Below are positions 14,448-23,444 of a stretch of DNA of 64,000 nucleotides, one piece after another. Source of the stretch: JAFKKS01 sp050187875 (GTDB lineage: Bacteria > Pseudomonadota > Alphaproteobacteria > Rhizobiales > Xanthobacteraceae). A program made the translations under genes and the position numbers. The stretch lies in assembly GCA_050187875.1 (NCBI GenBank), contig JBFWXB010000003.1, forward strand, positions 1 to 64,000, read 5' to 3'. Positions within the stretch are counted from its first letter, which is position 1. The number at the start of each line of letters is the position of its first letter. Below the pieces are notes generated by a model. The model did no database searches. It was not told the origin of the DNA and saw nothing but the letters and a program-made list of their open reading frames with translations.

Positions 14448-15725
14448 TCACGCTTTCTCTTTGCCTTGCTCCCCGTCGCATGGCGGCATGATCAACCGCG
14501 CGCCGTTCTCGTAAGTGAGATAGCGCCACGCCCATTGCACGCACACGCGCAGGCGGTTCTCAAAACCGACCAGCAGATAGACGTGCACGAAGGCCCAGAG
14601 GAACCAGGCGAGCCGGCCCTTGAGTTGCATCCAGCCGAAATCGAACACGGCGGCGTTGCGGCCGATGATCGCCGTGTTGCCGCGATTGTGGAATTGGAAG
14701 GGCATCAGCGGCGTGCCACGCAGCAGATTCGCCCCGAGCGATTTGCCGAGATGGATGCCCTGTTGTTTGGCGACCTGCGCGAGCGCCGGCAGCGGCGCAC
14801 CGGCCTTGTCGGCGCAAAGCGCCATGTCGCCGAGAATGAAGATGTCCTCGGCGCCCTTGACCGACAGGTCGGGATTGACGGGCACGCGCCCATCCTTCGC
14901 GCGCTCCACGTCGAGCCAGCGACCGGCGTCGGAGGCCTTTACGCCTGCGCCCCAGATGATCGTTCCTGCCGCGATGCGGCGGCCGGCAATCGTCGCGGCG
15001 CCCGCCTCGATCGATTCGACCGCCTGCCCCGTCATCACGGTGACACCGAGGCGTTCGATCGCGCCGCGCGCATAATCGGCAAGCTTCTCCGGAAATGCCG
15101 CGAGAATGCGTGGTCCTGCCTCGACCAAAAGGATACGCGCGCGCCGCGGATCGATATGCCGGAAGTCGCGAGCGAGCGCATGGCGCGCGAGCTCGGCGAT
15201 CGAGCCGGCCATCTCGACGCCGGTCGGCCCGCCACCGACGACGATCGTCGTCATCAAGGTGTCGCGCTCCTTGTCGGTCGCGGCGACCTCCGCGCGCTCG
15301 AAGGCGGAGAGGAGTTGCGTGCGGATCGTGCGCGCCTCCTCGAGGTTGCGCGGCCCGACCGCGAATCGCGCCCACTCGTCGTGGCCGAAATAGGAATATT
15401 TCGAGCCCGCAGCGATGACGAGGCGCCCGTAGGGGAGCTTCGTCCCATCCTCAAGTTGGACTGTGCACGTTGTGCGATCGACGCCGACAACCTCACCCAT
15501 CATCACGTCGACGGTTTCGTAGCGGCTCAGAATCCGCCGGATCGGGCGCGCAATGTCAGCAGGCGACAAGGCTGCGGTCGCGACCTGATAGAGGAGCGGT
15601 ACGAAGAGGTGATAATTGGCGCGGTCGATCAGGGTGACGGGAACCCCCTGGCGGCCGAGCTGATGGGCGCAAGCTAGGCCGGCAAAGCCGGCGCCGATGA
15701 TCACGACGCGTGGATGCGTAGCCAT
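14448..15725 (-). CDS. Type II NADH dehydrogenase-like flavoprotein
   Basis: A 425-residue single-subunit NAD(P)H:quinone oxidoreductase of the NDH-2 group, which does not pump protons. The FAD dinucleotide fold is VVIIGAGFAGLACA at residues 7-20, and the NAD fold is TIVVGGGPTGVEMAGSIAEL. A second FAD contact is ILGDMAL. The C-terminal LKGRLAWFLWAFVHVYLLVG segment is the usual amphipathic membrane anchor. The gene is convergent with the RraA-like gene and divergent from lepA. It could equally be a ferredoxin or sulfide-type oxidoreductase, but the anchor favours NDH-2. Confidence 0.9.
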   Translation of the reverse strand: MATHPRVVIIGAGFAGLACAHQLGRQGVPVTLIDRANYHLFVPLLYQVATAALSPADIARPIRRILSRYETVDVMMGEVVGVDRTTCTVQLEDGTKLPYGRLVIAAGSKYSYFGHDEWARFAVGPRNLEEARTIRTQLLSAFERAEVAATDKERDTLMTTIVVGGGPTGVEMAGSIAELARHALARDFRHIDPRRARILLVEAGPRILAAFPEKLADYARGAIERLGVTVMTGQAVESIEAGAATIAGRRIAAGTIIWGAGVKASDAGRWLDVERAKDGRVPVNPDLSVKGAEDIFILGDMALCADKAGAPLPALAQVAKQQGIHLGKSLGANLLRGTPLMPFQFHNRGNTAIIGRNAAVFDFGWMQLKGRLAWFLWAFVHVYLLVGFENRLRVCVQWAWRYLTYENGARLIMPPCDGEQGKEKA

Positions 15726-15850
15726 GGGCAGCCTTGAGACCTATCGGCCCTCATTCGTCGCCGAACGCGGTCAGCATGACCGCAGAGCGCCCCATGTCGC
15801 AAGCCGCATTCCCTTGCCGGGCGCTACCCGCGGGTGCTATGCGGCGCGCC

Positions 15851-17656
15851 ATGACGAGCGTCCCCATCGAAAACATCCGCAACTTCTCCATCGTCGCCCA
15901 TATCGACCATGGAAAATCGACGCTTGCCGACCGGATCATCCAGCTGACCGGCGGGCTCGATGCGCGCGAGATGAAGGAGCAGGTGCTCGATTCGATGGAT
16001 ATCGAGCGCGAGCGCGGCATCACCATCAAGGCGCAGACGGTGCGGCTGAACTACCGCGCGCGCGACGGCAAGGATTACATCCTCAACCTTATCGATACGC
16101 CCGGGCATGTCGACTTCGCCTATGAGGTGAACCGCTCGCTCGCGGCGTGCGAAGGCTCGCTCCTCGTCGTCGACGCCTCGCAAGGCGTCGAGGCGCAGAC
16201 GCTCGCCAACGTTTATCAGGCGATCGACAACAATCACGAGATCGTGCCGGTCCTCAACAAGGTCGACCTCCCCGCAGCCGAGCCGGAAAAGGTGAAGCAG
16301 CAGATCGAGGACGTGATCGGCCTCGACGCTTCCGACGCCATCGGCATCTCGGCGAAGACCGGCGAGAACGTGCCGGCGGTGCTGGAAGCGATCGTGCATC
16401 GCCTGCCGCCGCCGAAGGGCGACCGCGATGCGCCATTGAAAGCGCTGCTCGTCGATAGCTGGTACGACGCTTATCTCGGCGTCATCGTGCTCGTGCGCGT
16501 CGTCGACGGCGTGATGAAGAAGAACCAGCGCATCCGCATGATGGGAACCGGCGCGACCTACGACATCGACCGCGTCGGCGTATTCACGCCGAAGATCGTC
16601 GAGCGAGGCGAGCTCGGCCCCGGCGAGATCGGCTTCCTCACCGCGTCGATCAAGGAGGTGGCCGACACGCGCGTCGGCGACACCATCACCGACGACCGCA
16701 AGCCGACCGCCGAAGTTCTGCCTGGATTCCGCCCCGCCATCCCGGTCGTGTTCTGCGGGCTCTTTCCCGTCGATGCAGCGCAGTTCGAGGACCTACGCGC
16801 CGCGATGGGAAAGCTTCGCCTCAACGATGCGAGCTTCTCCTTCGAGATGGAGACGTCGGCTGCGCTCGGCTTCGGCTTCCGCTGCGGCTTCCTCGGCCTC
16901 CTCCACCTCGAGATCATCCAGGAGCGGCTGGAACGCGAGTTCAACCTCAACCTGATCGCGACGGCCCCGTCGGTGATCTACAAGATCACGATGACGAACG
17001 GCGACAAGGTCGAGATCCACAATCCAGTCGATATGCCGGATGTCGTGAAGATCGAAGAGATCGAGGAGCCGTGGATCGAGGCGACGATCCTCACGCCCGA
17101 CGAATATCTCGGCTCGGTGCTGAAGCTCTGCCAGGATCGGCGCGGCGCCCAGAAGGAGCTCTCCTACGTCGGCAACCGCGCGATGGTGAAATACGACCTG
17201 CCGCTCAACGAGGTGGTGTTCGACTTTTACGATCGGCTCAAGTCCGTGTCGAAAGGTTACGCCTCGTTCGACTATCACCTGACCGACTATCGCGTTTCCG
17301 ACCTCGTGAAGATGCAGATCCTCGTCAATGCCGAGCCGGTCGACGCGCTCTCGATGCTCGTGCATCGCACGCGCGCGGAAAGCCGGGGCCGTGCGATGGT
17401 CGAGAAGCTCAAGGAGCTGATCCCGCCCCACATGTTCCAGGTGCCGATCCAAGCCGCGATCGGCGGCAAGATCATCGCGCGCGAAACCGTGCGCGCCTTC
17501 CGCAAGGACGTGACCGCGAAATGCTACGGCGGCGACGCCACGCGTAAGCGAAAGCTCCTCGAGAAGCAGAAAGAGGGCAAGAAGCGCATGCGCCAGTTCG
17601 GCAAGGTGGAGATCCCGCAGGAGGCCTTCATCGCCGCGCTGAAGGTGGATGTGTGA
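15851..17656 (+). CDS. lepA: Elongation factor 4 (LepA)
   Basis: A 601-residue translational GTPase that acts in ribosome assembly or back-translocation. Visible motifs are G1 AHIDHGKST, G2 region with ERGITIKAQT, G3 DTPGH and G4 NKVD. The LepA-specific C-terminal domain ends VEIPQEAFIAALKVDV. The start at 15851 gives MTSVPIENIRNFSIVAHIDH, equal to the family length (599 in E. coli). Several earlier in-frame starts back to 15734 would add an unrelated 39-residue extension. The upstream neighbour is divergent NDH-2. Confidence 0.97.
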   Translation: MTSVPIENIRNFSIVAHIDHGKSTLADRIIQLTGGLDAREMKEQVLDSMDIERERGITIKAQTVRLNYRARDGKDYILNLIDTPGHVDFAYEVNRSLAACEGSLLVVDASQGVEAQTLANVYQAIDNNHEIVPVLNKVDLPAAEPEKVKQQIEDVIGLDASDAIGISAKTGENVPAVLEAIVHRLPPPKGDRDAPLKALLVDSWYDAYLGVIVLVRVVDGVMKKNQRIRMMGTGATYDIDRVGVFTPKIVERGELGPGEIGFLTASIKEVADTRVGDTITDDRKPTAEVLPGFRPAIPVVFCGLFPVDAAQFEDLRAAMGKLRLNDASFSFEMETSAALGFGFRCGFLGLLHLEIIQERLEREFNLNLIATAPSVIYKITMTNGDKVEIHNPVDMPDVVKIEEIEEPWIEATILTPDEYLGSVLKLCQDRRGAQKELSYVGNRAMVKYDLPLNEVVFDFYDRLKSVSKGYASFDYHLTDYRVSDLVKMQILVNAEPVDALSMLVHRTRAESRGRAMVEKLKELIPPHMFQVPIQAAIGGKIIARETVRAFRKDVTAKCYGGDATRKRKLLEKQKEGKKRMRQFGKVEIPQEAFIAALKVDV

Positions 17657-17729
17657 GGATGCCGCCTCAATCCAATCCTTATGAACATTAAGAAGCCCCT
17701 GCAGTTCATCGGAACGCGCGAGCACCGCC

Positions 17730-17870
17730 ATGAGACCGTCCGCCAAGTACAGCGCCGAAGTAGCGCCGGGTGTCGTCTTTGACTACGACGCCAAGGGCCG
17801 AATTGTCGGTATCGAATTGCTCGATGCACGGGCACAACTATCGGCAGAACTTCTTGGAGAGGCCGCCTAA
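17730..17870 (+). CDS. Short DUF2283 family protein, possibly truncated
   Basis: A 46-residue reading frame whose core EVAPGVVFDYDAKGRIVGIE plus LLDA matches the second half of DUF2283 proteins. The usual N-terminal beta strand (of the kind Y-D-x-E-x-D-x-L-Y-I) is missing and is not found in the other frames upstream. It is therefore either a short family member or a remnant that lost its 5' end. There is no clear ribosome site, only a weak GAGC before ATG 17730. It lies between lepA and the convergent alpha/beta hydrolase gene. DUF2283 has no known function, though members often sit near toxin genes. Confidence 0.5.
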   Translation: MRPSAKYSAEVAPGVVFDYDAKGRIVGIELLDARAQLSAELLGEAA

Positions 17871-17886
17871 GACGAACGGGGCGCTC

Positions 17887-18846
17887 CTATTCGGCCGCTG
17901 GACGCGCCAGAAACGCCTTGACGGCAGTAACCGTCGCCTCGGGATCTTCCTCCTCCGGCGCGTGGCCGAGTTTCTCGAAGACGACGAGCGTCGAGCCGGC
18001 GATTTCTCGATGTAAAGCGTCCGCGGCGGCGCGCGGAACCAACCGGTCGCGGCCGCCCCAGATGATCAGCGTCGGCACCTTCACGTTCGCGACCGGCGGA
18101 GGCGGCAGGCGCGACCAGCGCTGCGTGAAGCGTGCGATGATAGCGGCGCGATTGCCTTCGCGCTGCGTGAGCTCGACGGCGCGATCGATCATCTCCGGTG
18201 TGATCTTCTCAGGATCGCCCCAGACGTTGCGCATGCCCTGCACGACGAGGAAACGCGGCAGCGTGTGCTGCATCAGCCAGCCCACGCCCGGCATGAATAA
18301 GAGGTGAAAGCCTATCGGCATCGATTGCGAGCCCACCGGATAACCGCCGTCGACCAGGATCAGCCGCCCGACGCGCTCAGGGTGAGCAAGCGACGCGCGC
18401 AGCGCGACCGCCGCGCCCAGCGAATTGCCCCCGAGCGTCGCGCGCGCGATCCCAAGCTTGTCGAGCAACGCGATGACGAAGGCGACGTCACGCTCACCGC
18501 CATAGACGTTGTCGGGCGAGGGACCGGTCAGCCCATACCCCGGCAGGTCGAAGGTGATAACGCGGTGCTTGTCCTTCAGCGCCGCGACCCAGCCTTCCCA
18601 GGCGTGCAGCGAGGAGCCGGTGCCGTGCATCAGCACGATCGGGCTCGCGTCGTCGCGCGGGCCTTCGTCGCGCAGATGCACCTGCATTCCGAGAAGCGGC
18701 ATGAAGGTCGAAGGCGGTGGCGCCCAGCGCGCCTTGAGATCGGCGACGCTGCGCTCAGGCGCCCAAGTGGCGGCGAGGAAAATGCCGCCGGCGATGACAA
18801 GCAAGATGATCACCGCGGCGAGGACTTTCAACGCCATCCACATCAT
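17887..18846 (-). CDS. Membrane-anchored alpha/beta hydrolase
   Basis: A 319-residue alpha/beta-hydrolase-fold enzyme. An N-terminal hydrophobic segment (residues 6-27) probably anchors it to the membrane or serves as an uncleaved signal. The catalytic triad is visible: Ser in GGNSLGAAVA, Asp in WGGRDRLVP, and His in KLGHAPEEEDPE. The oxyanion motif is LMHGTGSS. It resembles haloalkane dehalogenase/lipase-type hydrolases, but the substrate cannot be predicted. The gene is convergent with lepA and the DUF2283 frame, and divergent from the YegP-like gene. Confidence 0.88.
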   Translation of the reverse strand: MMWMALKVLAAVIILLVIAGGIFLAATWAPERSVADLKARWAPPPSTFMPLLGMQVHLRDEGPRDDASPIVLMHGTGSSLHAWEGWVAALKDKHRVITFDLPGYGLTGPSPDNVYGGERDVAFVIALLDKLGIARATLGGNSLGAAVALRASLAHPERVGRLILVDGGYPVGSQSMPIGFHLLFMPGVGWLMQHTLPRFLVVQGMRNVWGDPEKITPEMIDRAVELTQREGNRAAIIARFTQRWSRLPPPPVANVKVPTLIIWGGRDRLVPRAAADALHREIAGSTLVVFEKLGHAPEEEDPEATVTAVKAFLARPAAE

Positions 18847-18936
18847 GAATCAACCTTGACTTACCTCACAACGCGTAAAAAGCTTGAGCGTTCTGAATTT
18901 CAGGCATCCCGTTATTGCAAGCACGAGGGCGTCGAC

Positions 18937-19119
18937 ATGGCCTACAGATTCGAAATCTATAAGGACAAAGCAGGCGAATTCCGTTTCCGCTTCAAGGCGC
19001 CCAACGGCGAGACCATGTTCGGCTCCGAAGGGTACAAGGCCAAATCGTCGGCGACGAGCGCGATCGATTCGATCAAGAAGCACGCCGCCGAAGCCAGCGT
19101 CGACGATCAAGCAAAGTAA
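18937..19119 (+). CDS. YegP/DUF1508 family small protein
   Basis: A 60-residue protein with one DUF1508 (UPF0339) unit, of the FEIYKDKAGEFRFRFKAPNG type followed by SEGYKAKSSATSAIDSIKKH. E. coli YegP carries two such units, so this is a half-size single-repeat version. The function of the family is unknown. The ATG at 18937 follows an ACGAGGG ribosome site about 7 nt upstream. Longer in-frame extensions to 18304 run antisense through the hydrolase gene and are not credible. Confidence 0.85.
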   Translation: MAYRFEIYKDKAGEFRFRFKAPNGETMFGSEGYKAKSSATSAIDSIKKHAAEASVDDQAK

Positions 19120-19151
19120 CGGCCGCGGCAAAAGTCGCAGCGTCAAAGCAA

Positions 19152-19179
19152 ATCACCGCCGGCTTCCGTCGGCGGTGAT
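19152..19179 (-). terminator. Terminator hairpin between convergent genes
   Basis: A 10-bp stem, ATCACCGCCG (19152-19161) and CGGCGGTGAT (19170-19179). Read on the minus strand it is followed by TTTGCTTT, so it should end the secreted-protein gene at 19215. On the plus strand it may also end the DUF1508 transcript. Confidence 0.6.
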
Positions 19180-19214
19180 CAATCAATATTGATCCATCGG
19201 GATCGTGGGCGCGA

Positions 19215-19721
19215 TCAGCGGCGCTGCGGAGGCGCGTTGCCGCGCTGCGCCGGCGCTTTACCGCGCTGCTGCTGCGGAGGCGGCGTTTCCTCTTCCTCCT
19301 CGTCGCCGCCGCCGCTCATCTGCAGCTTGATGGCGAAGGACAGAAGCGGACCCGCGACTTCGACGATCTGCGCGTTCGAGATGGTACCGTTCGCGAAATT
19401 GCCAGTGAGCATCACGACCTTGCCGACGTTTTGAGCAAGGTCCACGCCCTGCACGTTGACAGGCCTGCCCTCGGCACCGTCGGCAGAAGGAGCGTTGGAA
19501 TAGAGAAGCGTGCCCTGCGTTCCCGACGCGGCGACGATCACGTGACACACCTCGTTCTGCGAGCGGCATGGGAACATGCCAGGCAGCGGCGCTTGCTGTT
19601 GCGGCGCCTGCGCCTGGAGCGCCGGAGCGGGAGCGGGGCGGTTCGGCGCTGGCGGCCGCTGCTGCGCCAGCGCTGGAGCGGAGATGACGACGAGAGCAGC
19701 TACAATGAGCAGTCGGCGCAT
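19215..19721 (-). CDS. Secreted hypothetical protein, Pro/Gln/Ala-rich
   Basis: A 168-residue protein I do not recognise. Residues 1-20 are a clear Sec signal peptide (RRLLIVAALVVISAPALAQ). A low-complexity Ala/Pro/Gln region follows, up to about residue 48. The compact central domain (about 50-135) contains two cysteines in FPCRSQNEVCHVIVAA that could form a disulfide. The tail combines five consecutive glutamates (DEEEEE) with Gln/Arg/Pro repeats. It probably resides in the periplasm. It is convergent with the DUF1508 gene and has its own terminator. Confidence 0.7.
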   Translation of the reverse strand: MRRLLIVAALVVISAPALAQQRPPAPNRPAPAPALQAQAPQQQAPLPGMFPCRSQNEVCHVIVAASGTQGTLLYSNAPSADGAEGRPVNVQGVDLAQNVGKVVMLTGNFANGTISNAQIVEVAGPLLSFAIKLQMSGGGDEEEEETPPPQQQRGKAPAQRGNAPPQRR

Positions 19722-19970
19722 ACGGACCTCCTGGGTCAGGTTGGATGAATATCTTACCGGCGGGACGTTAGTCGGGCAAAGGCTCGCTCAGGTTCATGCC
19801 TGAACACGGCCGGAGCGTGAAAATTCATGCAGCAGCACCGGCGCTCGGACGAACTGCCGCTTTGCGGCCAACGCATACCCCGATGCTGGACAAGGCGACC
19901 GTTATCCCCGATGGTCGCGAGCGGCCTTCCCCTACTCCCTAACCCCTGCCCAAGCATTTGAGAGAACGGA

Positions 19971-21164
19971 ATGACTGCTGCTCGCGCGTCCGAAGCCTTG
20001 GCACGATTCACGGTGCTCGACCTCACCCGCGTCCGCGCCGGGCCGACTTGCGTGCGCCAGCTCGCCGACTGGGGCGCCAACGTCGTCAAGGTCGAGATGC
20101 CGGAAGGGCTGGAAGCCGGTGAAGGGCTCGGCGGCCCGCGCGAGGGCCCCGATTTCCAGAACCTGCACCGCAACAAGCGCAGCCTGACGATCAACCTCAA
20201 GGATAAGCGCGGCCAGGAGATTTTTCACCGCCTGGTGAAGCAGGCCGACGTCGTCGTCGAGAACTATCGGCCGGACGTGAAGGCGCGGCTCGGCGTCGAC
20301 TACGAAACGCTGAGTAAGATCAATCCGCGCCTCGTCTATGGCAGCATCTCCGGCTTCGGCCAGGATGGCCCGTATCGCGAACGGCCCGGCTTCGACCAGA
20401 TCGCGCAGGGCATGGGCGGTCTGATGTCGATCACCGGCGCGCCGGGCGGCGGGCCGATGCGCGTCGGGATTCCCGTCGCCGATCTCACCGCGGGTCTGTT
20501 CTGTGCCATGGGCATCCTCACAGCGCTACTCGAGCGCGAGCAGTCGGGCAAAGGCCAGTGGGTGCAAACCTCGCTCCTGCAGGCGCAAATCTTCATGCTC
20601 GACTTCCAGGCCGCACGCTGGCTGGTCAAGCAGGAGGTCGCGAAACAGGCAGGCAACAATCACCCGACCTCGATCCCGACCGGCGCCTTCAAGACCTCGG
20701 ACGGCTACATCAATATCGCGACGGCCGGGGGGAAGATCTGGGAGCGCTTCTGCGACGCCATCGGCGCGCCGGAATTCAAGACGAACCCTGACTACTCCAG
20801 CGGCGAAGCGCGCTCGCGCAACCGCGACGCGCTAACGGTCGAGATCGAAAAGAAGCTCGCGTCTGGAACGAGCGCGCAATGGGTGGAGAAGCTCAATGCG
20901 GCCGGCGTACCGTCGGGCCCGATCTATTCCATCGACAAGGTGTTCGACGATCCGCAAGTGAAACATCTGAAGATGGCGCAGCCGGTGAAGAAGCAGGACG
21001 GCCGCGACATGTATCTCGTGGGGCAGCCGGTTTCGCTCTCACGCACACCGACCAAGATGGCTGCGCCGCCGCCGAAAGTCGGCGAGCAGACGGATGAAAT
21101 CCTCGCCGAGTTCGGCTTCAAGGCCGACGAGATCGCGGCGTTCCACAAAGAAAAGGTGATCTGA
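19971..21164 (+). CDS. Family III CoA-transferase (CaiB/BaiF)
   Basis: A 397-residue family III CoA-transferase, which moves CoA between carboxylic acids through an aspartyl-CoA thioester. The N-terminal block FTVLDLTRVRAGPTCVRQLADWG is typical. The nucleophilic Asp is in GIPVADLTAGLFCAMGIL, and NGxxxx-type blocks such as NHPTSIPTGAFKT follow. A GAGAGAACGG ribosome site precedes the ATG. Its stop and the start of the enoyl-CoA hydratase overlap by one base (TGATG), so the two are coupled and probably work on the same acyl group. A second, divergent copy is at 31342. Confidence 0.93.
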   Translation: MTAARASEALARFTVLDLTRVRAGPTCVRQLADWGANVVKVEMPEGLEAGEGLGGPREGPDFQNLHRNKRSLTINLKDKRGQEIFHRLVKQADVVVENYRPDVKARLGVDYETLSKINPRLVYGSISGFGQDGPYRERPGFDQIAQGMGGLMSITGAPGGGPMRVGIPVADLTAGLFCAMGILTALLEREQSGKGQWVQTSLLQAQIFMLDFQAARWLVKQEVAKQAGNNHPTSIPTGAFKTSDGYINIATAGGKIWERFCDAIGAPEFKTNPDYSSGEARSRNRDALTVEIEKKLASGTSAQWVEKLNAAGVPSGPIYSIDKVFDDPQVKHLKMAQPVKKQDGRDMYLVGQPVSLSRTPTKMAAPPPKVGEQTDEILAEFGFKADEIAAFHKEKVI

Positions 21165-21985
21165 TGCAGTCCGCAACAGCGCTCAAGGCCGACGCACCGC
21201 AGCCCGGCAACGTCCTGAGCAGCAAGGAAGGTTTCGTCGGCACCATCACGTTCAACAATCCCGCGCGTCTGAACGCGATGTCGCTCGACATGTGGACGCA
21301 GACCGCTGCGCTGTTGCGGGATTTCGCCGAGGATGACGCGGTCCGCGTGGTGATCCTGAAGGGGGCGGGCGAGAAGGCTTTCGTCTCCGGCGCCGACATC
21401 TCGAAATTCGAAAGCGAGCGCGCCTCCGCCGAAGCGCAGAACCGATACAACGAGGCCGTCGATAAGGTTTACGGCGGGCTCGACGAATATCCGAAGCCGA
21501 TCATCGCGATGATCCGTGGCTATTGCGTCGGCGGAGGGCTCGGGCTCTCGATGTCTTGCGACCTACGCATCTGCACGCCGAATTCGCGCTTCGCCCTGCC
21601 CGCGGCAAAGCTCGGCCTTGGCTACGGCTATCGCAGCATCAAGCGCTTCGTCGACGTGCTGGGGCCGGCCTTCACGCAGGAGATTTTCTTCACTGCACGG
21701 CAGTTCAGCGCGCAGGAGGCCTATGACATGGGCCTCGTCAATCGCATCGTCGCCGACGCCGAACTCGAGAGCTACGTCAAAAACTATGCTGACACGATTG
21801 GCGGCAATGCGCCGCTCACCATCAAGGCGGCGAAGTTTGCGATCCGGCAGGCGTCAAAGGCGGATTCGGAGCGCGACCTCAAAACGGTGGGCGAGCTCGT
21901 GAAAGCCTGCATGTCGAGCAACGACTATATCGAAGGCCGCCGCGCCTTCATGGAGAAGCGTAAGCCGAAATTCACGGGGACGTAA
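21164..21985 (+). CDS. Enoyl-CoA hydratase/isomerase family protein
   Basis: A 273-residue crotonase-fold protein. The oxyanion-hole segments are GAGEKAFVSGADISKFE and IRGYCVGGGLGLSMSCDLRI. In the position of the second catalytic Glu of true hydratases (ExxxG(L)G) there is KLGLGYGYRSIKRF, lacking an obvious Glu. Another reaction such as CoA-ester isomerisation or hydrolysis is therefore possible. It is translationally coupled to the CoA-transferase upstream. Together they are likely to activate and process a carboxylic acid. Confidence 0.9.
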   Translation: MQSATALKADAPQPGNVLSSKEGFVGTITFNNPARLNAMSLDMWTQTAALLRDFAEDDAVRVVILKGAGEKAFVSGADISKFESERASAEAQNRYNEAVDKVYGGLDEYPKPIIAMIRGYCVGGGLGLSMSCDLRICTPNSRFALPAAKLGLGYGYRSIKRFVDVLGPAFTQEIFFTARQFSAQEAYDMGLVNRIVADAELESYVKNYADTIGGNAPLTIKAAKFAIRQASKADSERDLKTVGELVKACMSSNDYIEGRRAFMEKRKPKFTGT

Positions 21986-22016
21986 GAGACGGGGAAGCGC
22001 TCAGCACCCGCCATTG

Positions 22017-22108
22017 GTCGTCCCCGCGAAAGCGGGGACCCAGTACGCCGTGGCTGAGCGATATGGCAATGCCGGTGATTACTGGATGCCCGCTTTCGCG
22101 GGCATGAC
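22017..22108. repeat. Dispersed palindromic repeat, family B copy 2
   Basis: GTCGTCCCCGCGAAAGCGGGG at the left and CCCGCTTTCGCGGGCATGAC at the right, with CCAGTA/TACTGG flanking the variable centre. It lies between the convergent enoyl-CoA hydratase and ispG genes. Confidence 0.85.
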
Positions 22109-22146
22109 ACTGAGTGGTTGCCGCCTTGTCGGGTGCCGAGCGCCGT

Positions 22147-23397
22147 TTACTCCGCAGCGGTCCGGTTCGCAGTGCCGAAGCGATTCTCGATGTAGTCGAT
22201 CACCAGTTGCTTGAAGTCGGCCGCAAGTGTTGGGCCGCGCAATGTCTTCGCCTTCTTGCCGTCGATAAAGACCGGCGCGGTCGGCTGCTCGCCGGTGCCG
22301 GGAAGCGAGATGCCAATGTCGGCATGCTTCGACTCGCCCGGCCCGTTCACGATGCAGCCCATCACTGCGACATTGAGCGTCTCGACGCCGGGATAGCGCG
22401 TCTTCCACTCCGGCATGGAGTCGCGGATAAAGCCCTGGATGTCGCGGGCGAGCTCCTGGAATGTCGTCGAGGTGGTGCGCCCGCAGCCCGGGCACGCCGC
22501 AACGAGCGGCACGAAGGTGCGGAAGCCCATGGTCTGCAGGAGCTCTTGCCCGACCTTGACTTCCAGCGTGCGATCGCCGCCGGGCTCCGGGGTCAGTGAA
22601 ATACGGATCGTATCGCCGATCCCTTCCTGCAGCAGGATGCCAAGCGCAGCGGACGAGGCGACGATGCCCTTCGATCCCATGCCGGCCTCGGTGAGGCCGA
22701 GATGGATCGCGTAATTGGAACGCCGTCCAAGCTCGAGATAGACGGCGATCAGATCCTGCACGGCGGAGACCTTCGCTGAGAGGATGATGCGCTCGCGCGG
22801 CAGGCCAATCTCTTCCGCACGGCCGGCCGAGAGCAGCGCCGATTGGATCATCGCCTCGCGCGTGATCGCACGTGCGTCGAGCGGCTTCGGCGACTTCGCG
22901 TTCTCGTCCATCAGGTGCGTGAGCAATTCCTGATCGAGCGAACCCCAGTTGGCGCCGATGCGCACCGGCTTGCCGTGCTTGATCGCCATCTCGACGATGG
23001 CGCCGAACTGACGGTCACGCTTCTCCTTGAAGCCGACATTGCCGGGATTGATGCGGTATTTATCGAGCGCTTCGGCGCAGCCGGGATGCTCGGCGAGAAG
23101 CTTATGGCCGATATAATGGAAGTCGCCGACGAGCGGCACGTCGACGTTCATGCGAAGAAGGCGTTCTTTGATGTGCGGCACGGCCGCCGCCGCCTCGTCG
23201 CGGTCGACGGTGACGCGCACGATCTCGGAGCCGGCGCGGGCAAGGTCCGCGACCTGGCGCACTGTCGCGTCCACATCGGCCGTGTCGGTGTTGGTCATCG
23301 ACTGGACAACCACCGGGGCGCCGCCGCCCACATGGACGTTGCCGACCATGACGCCCACCGAAGTGCGCCGCGGCGCCGGGCCCGCTATTTCAGCCAT
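22147..23397 (-). CDS. ispG: 4-hydroxy-3-methylbut-2-en-1-yl diphosphate synthase
   Basis: The seventh step of the MEP isoprenoid pathway: a [4Fe-4S] enzyme that converts MEcPP to HMBPP in the cytoplasm. The TIM barrel includes VQSMTNTDTADVDATVRQV and DFHYIGHKLL. The cluster cysteines are in VAACPGCGRTTSTT and AVMGCIVNGPGES, the usual three Cys plus a Glu. The ATG at 23397 is chosen for its AAGGA site 7 nt upstream. An ATG at 23412 would add five residues (MKDIS). The gene follows the zur-exporter pair on the same strand. ispE of the same pathway is at 61899. Confidence 0.96.
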   Translation of the reverse strand: MAEIAGPAPRRTSVGVMVGNVHVGGGAPVVVQSMTNTDTADVDATVRQVADLARAGSEIVRVTVDRDEAAAAVPHIKERLLRMNVDVPLVGDFHYIGHKLLAEHPGCAEALDKYRINPGNVGFKEKRDRQFGAIVEMAIKHGKPVRIGANWGSLDQELLTHLMDENAKSPKPLDARAITREAMIQSALLSAGRAEEIGLPRERIILSAKVSAVQDLIAVYLELGRRSNYAIHLGLTEAGMGSKGIVASSAALGILLQEGIGDTIRISLTPEPGGDRTLEVKVGQELLQTMGFRTFVPLVAACPGCGRTTSTTFQELARDIQGFIRDSMPEWKTRYPGVETLNVAVMGCIVNGPGESKHADIGISLPGTGEQPTAPVFIDGKKAKTLRGPTLAADFKQLVIDYIENRFGTANRTAAE

Positions 23398-23444
23398 GCT
23401 AATGTCCTTCATGATCCGCGAAGTGCCAGACCCGGCCGGGGCCG

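Noticed and set aside
18304..19119. Long form of the YegP-like protein
   Set aside because: The first 211 codons run antisense through the alpha/beta hydrolase gene, while a clear ribosome site precedes 18937.
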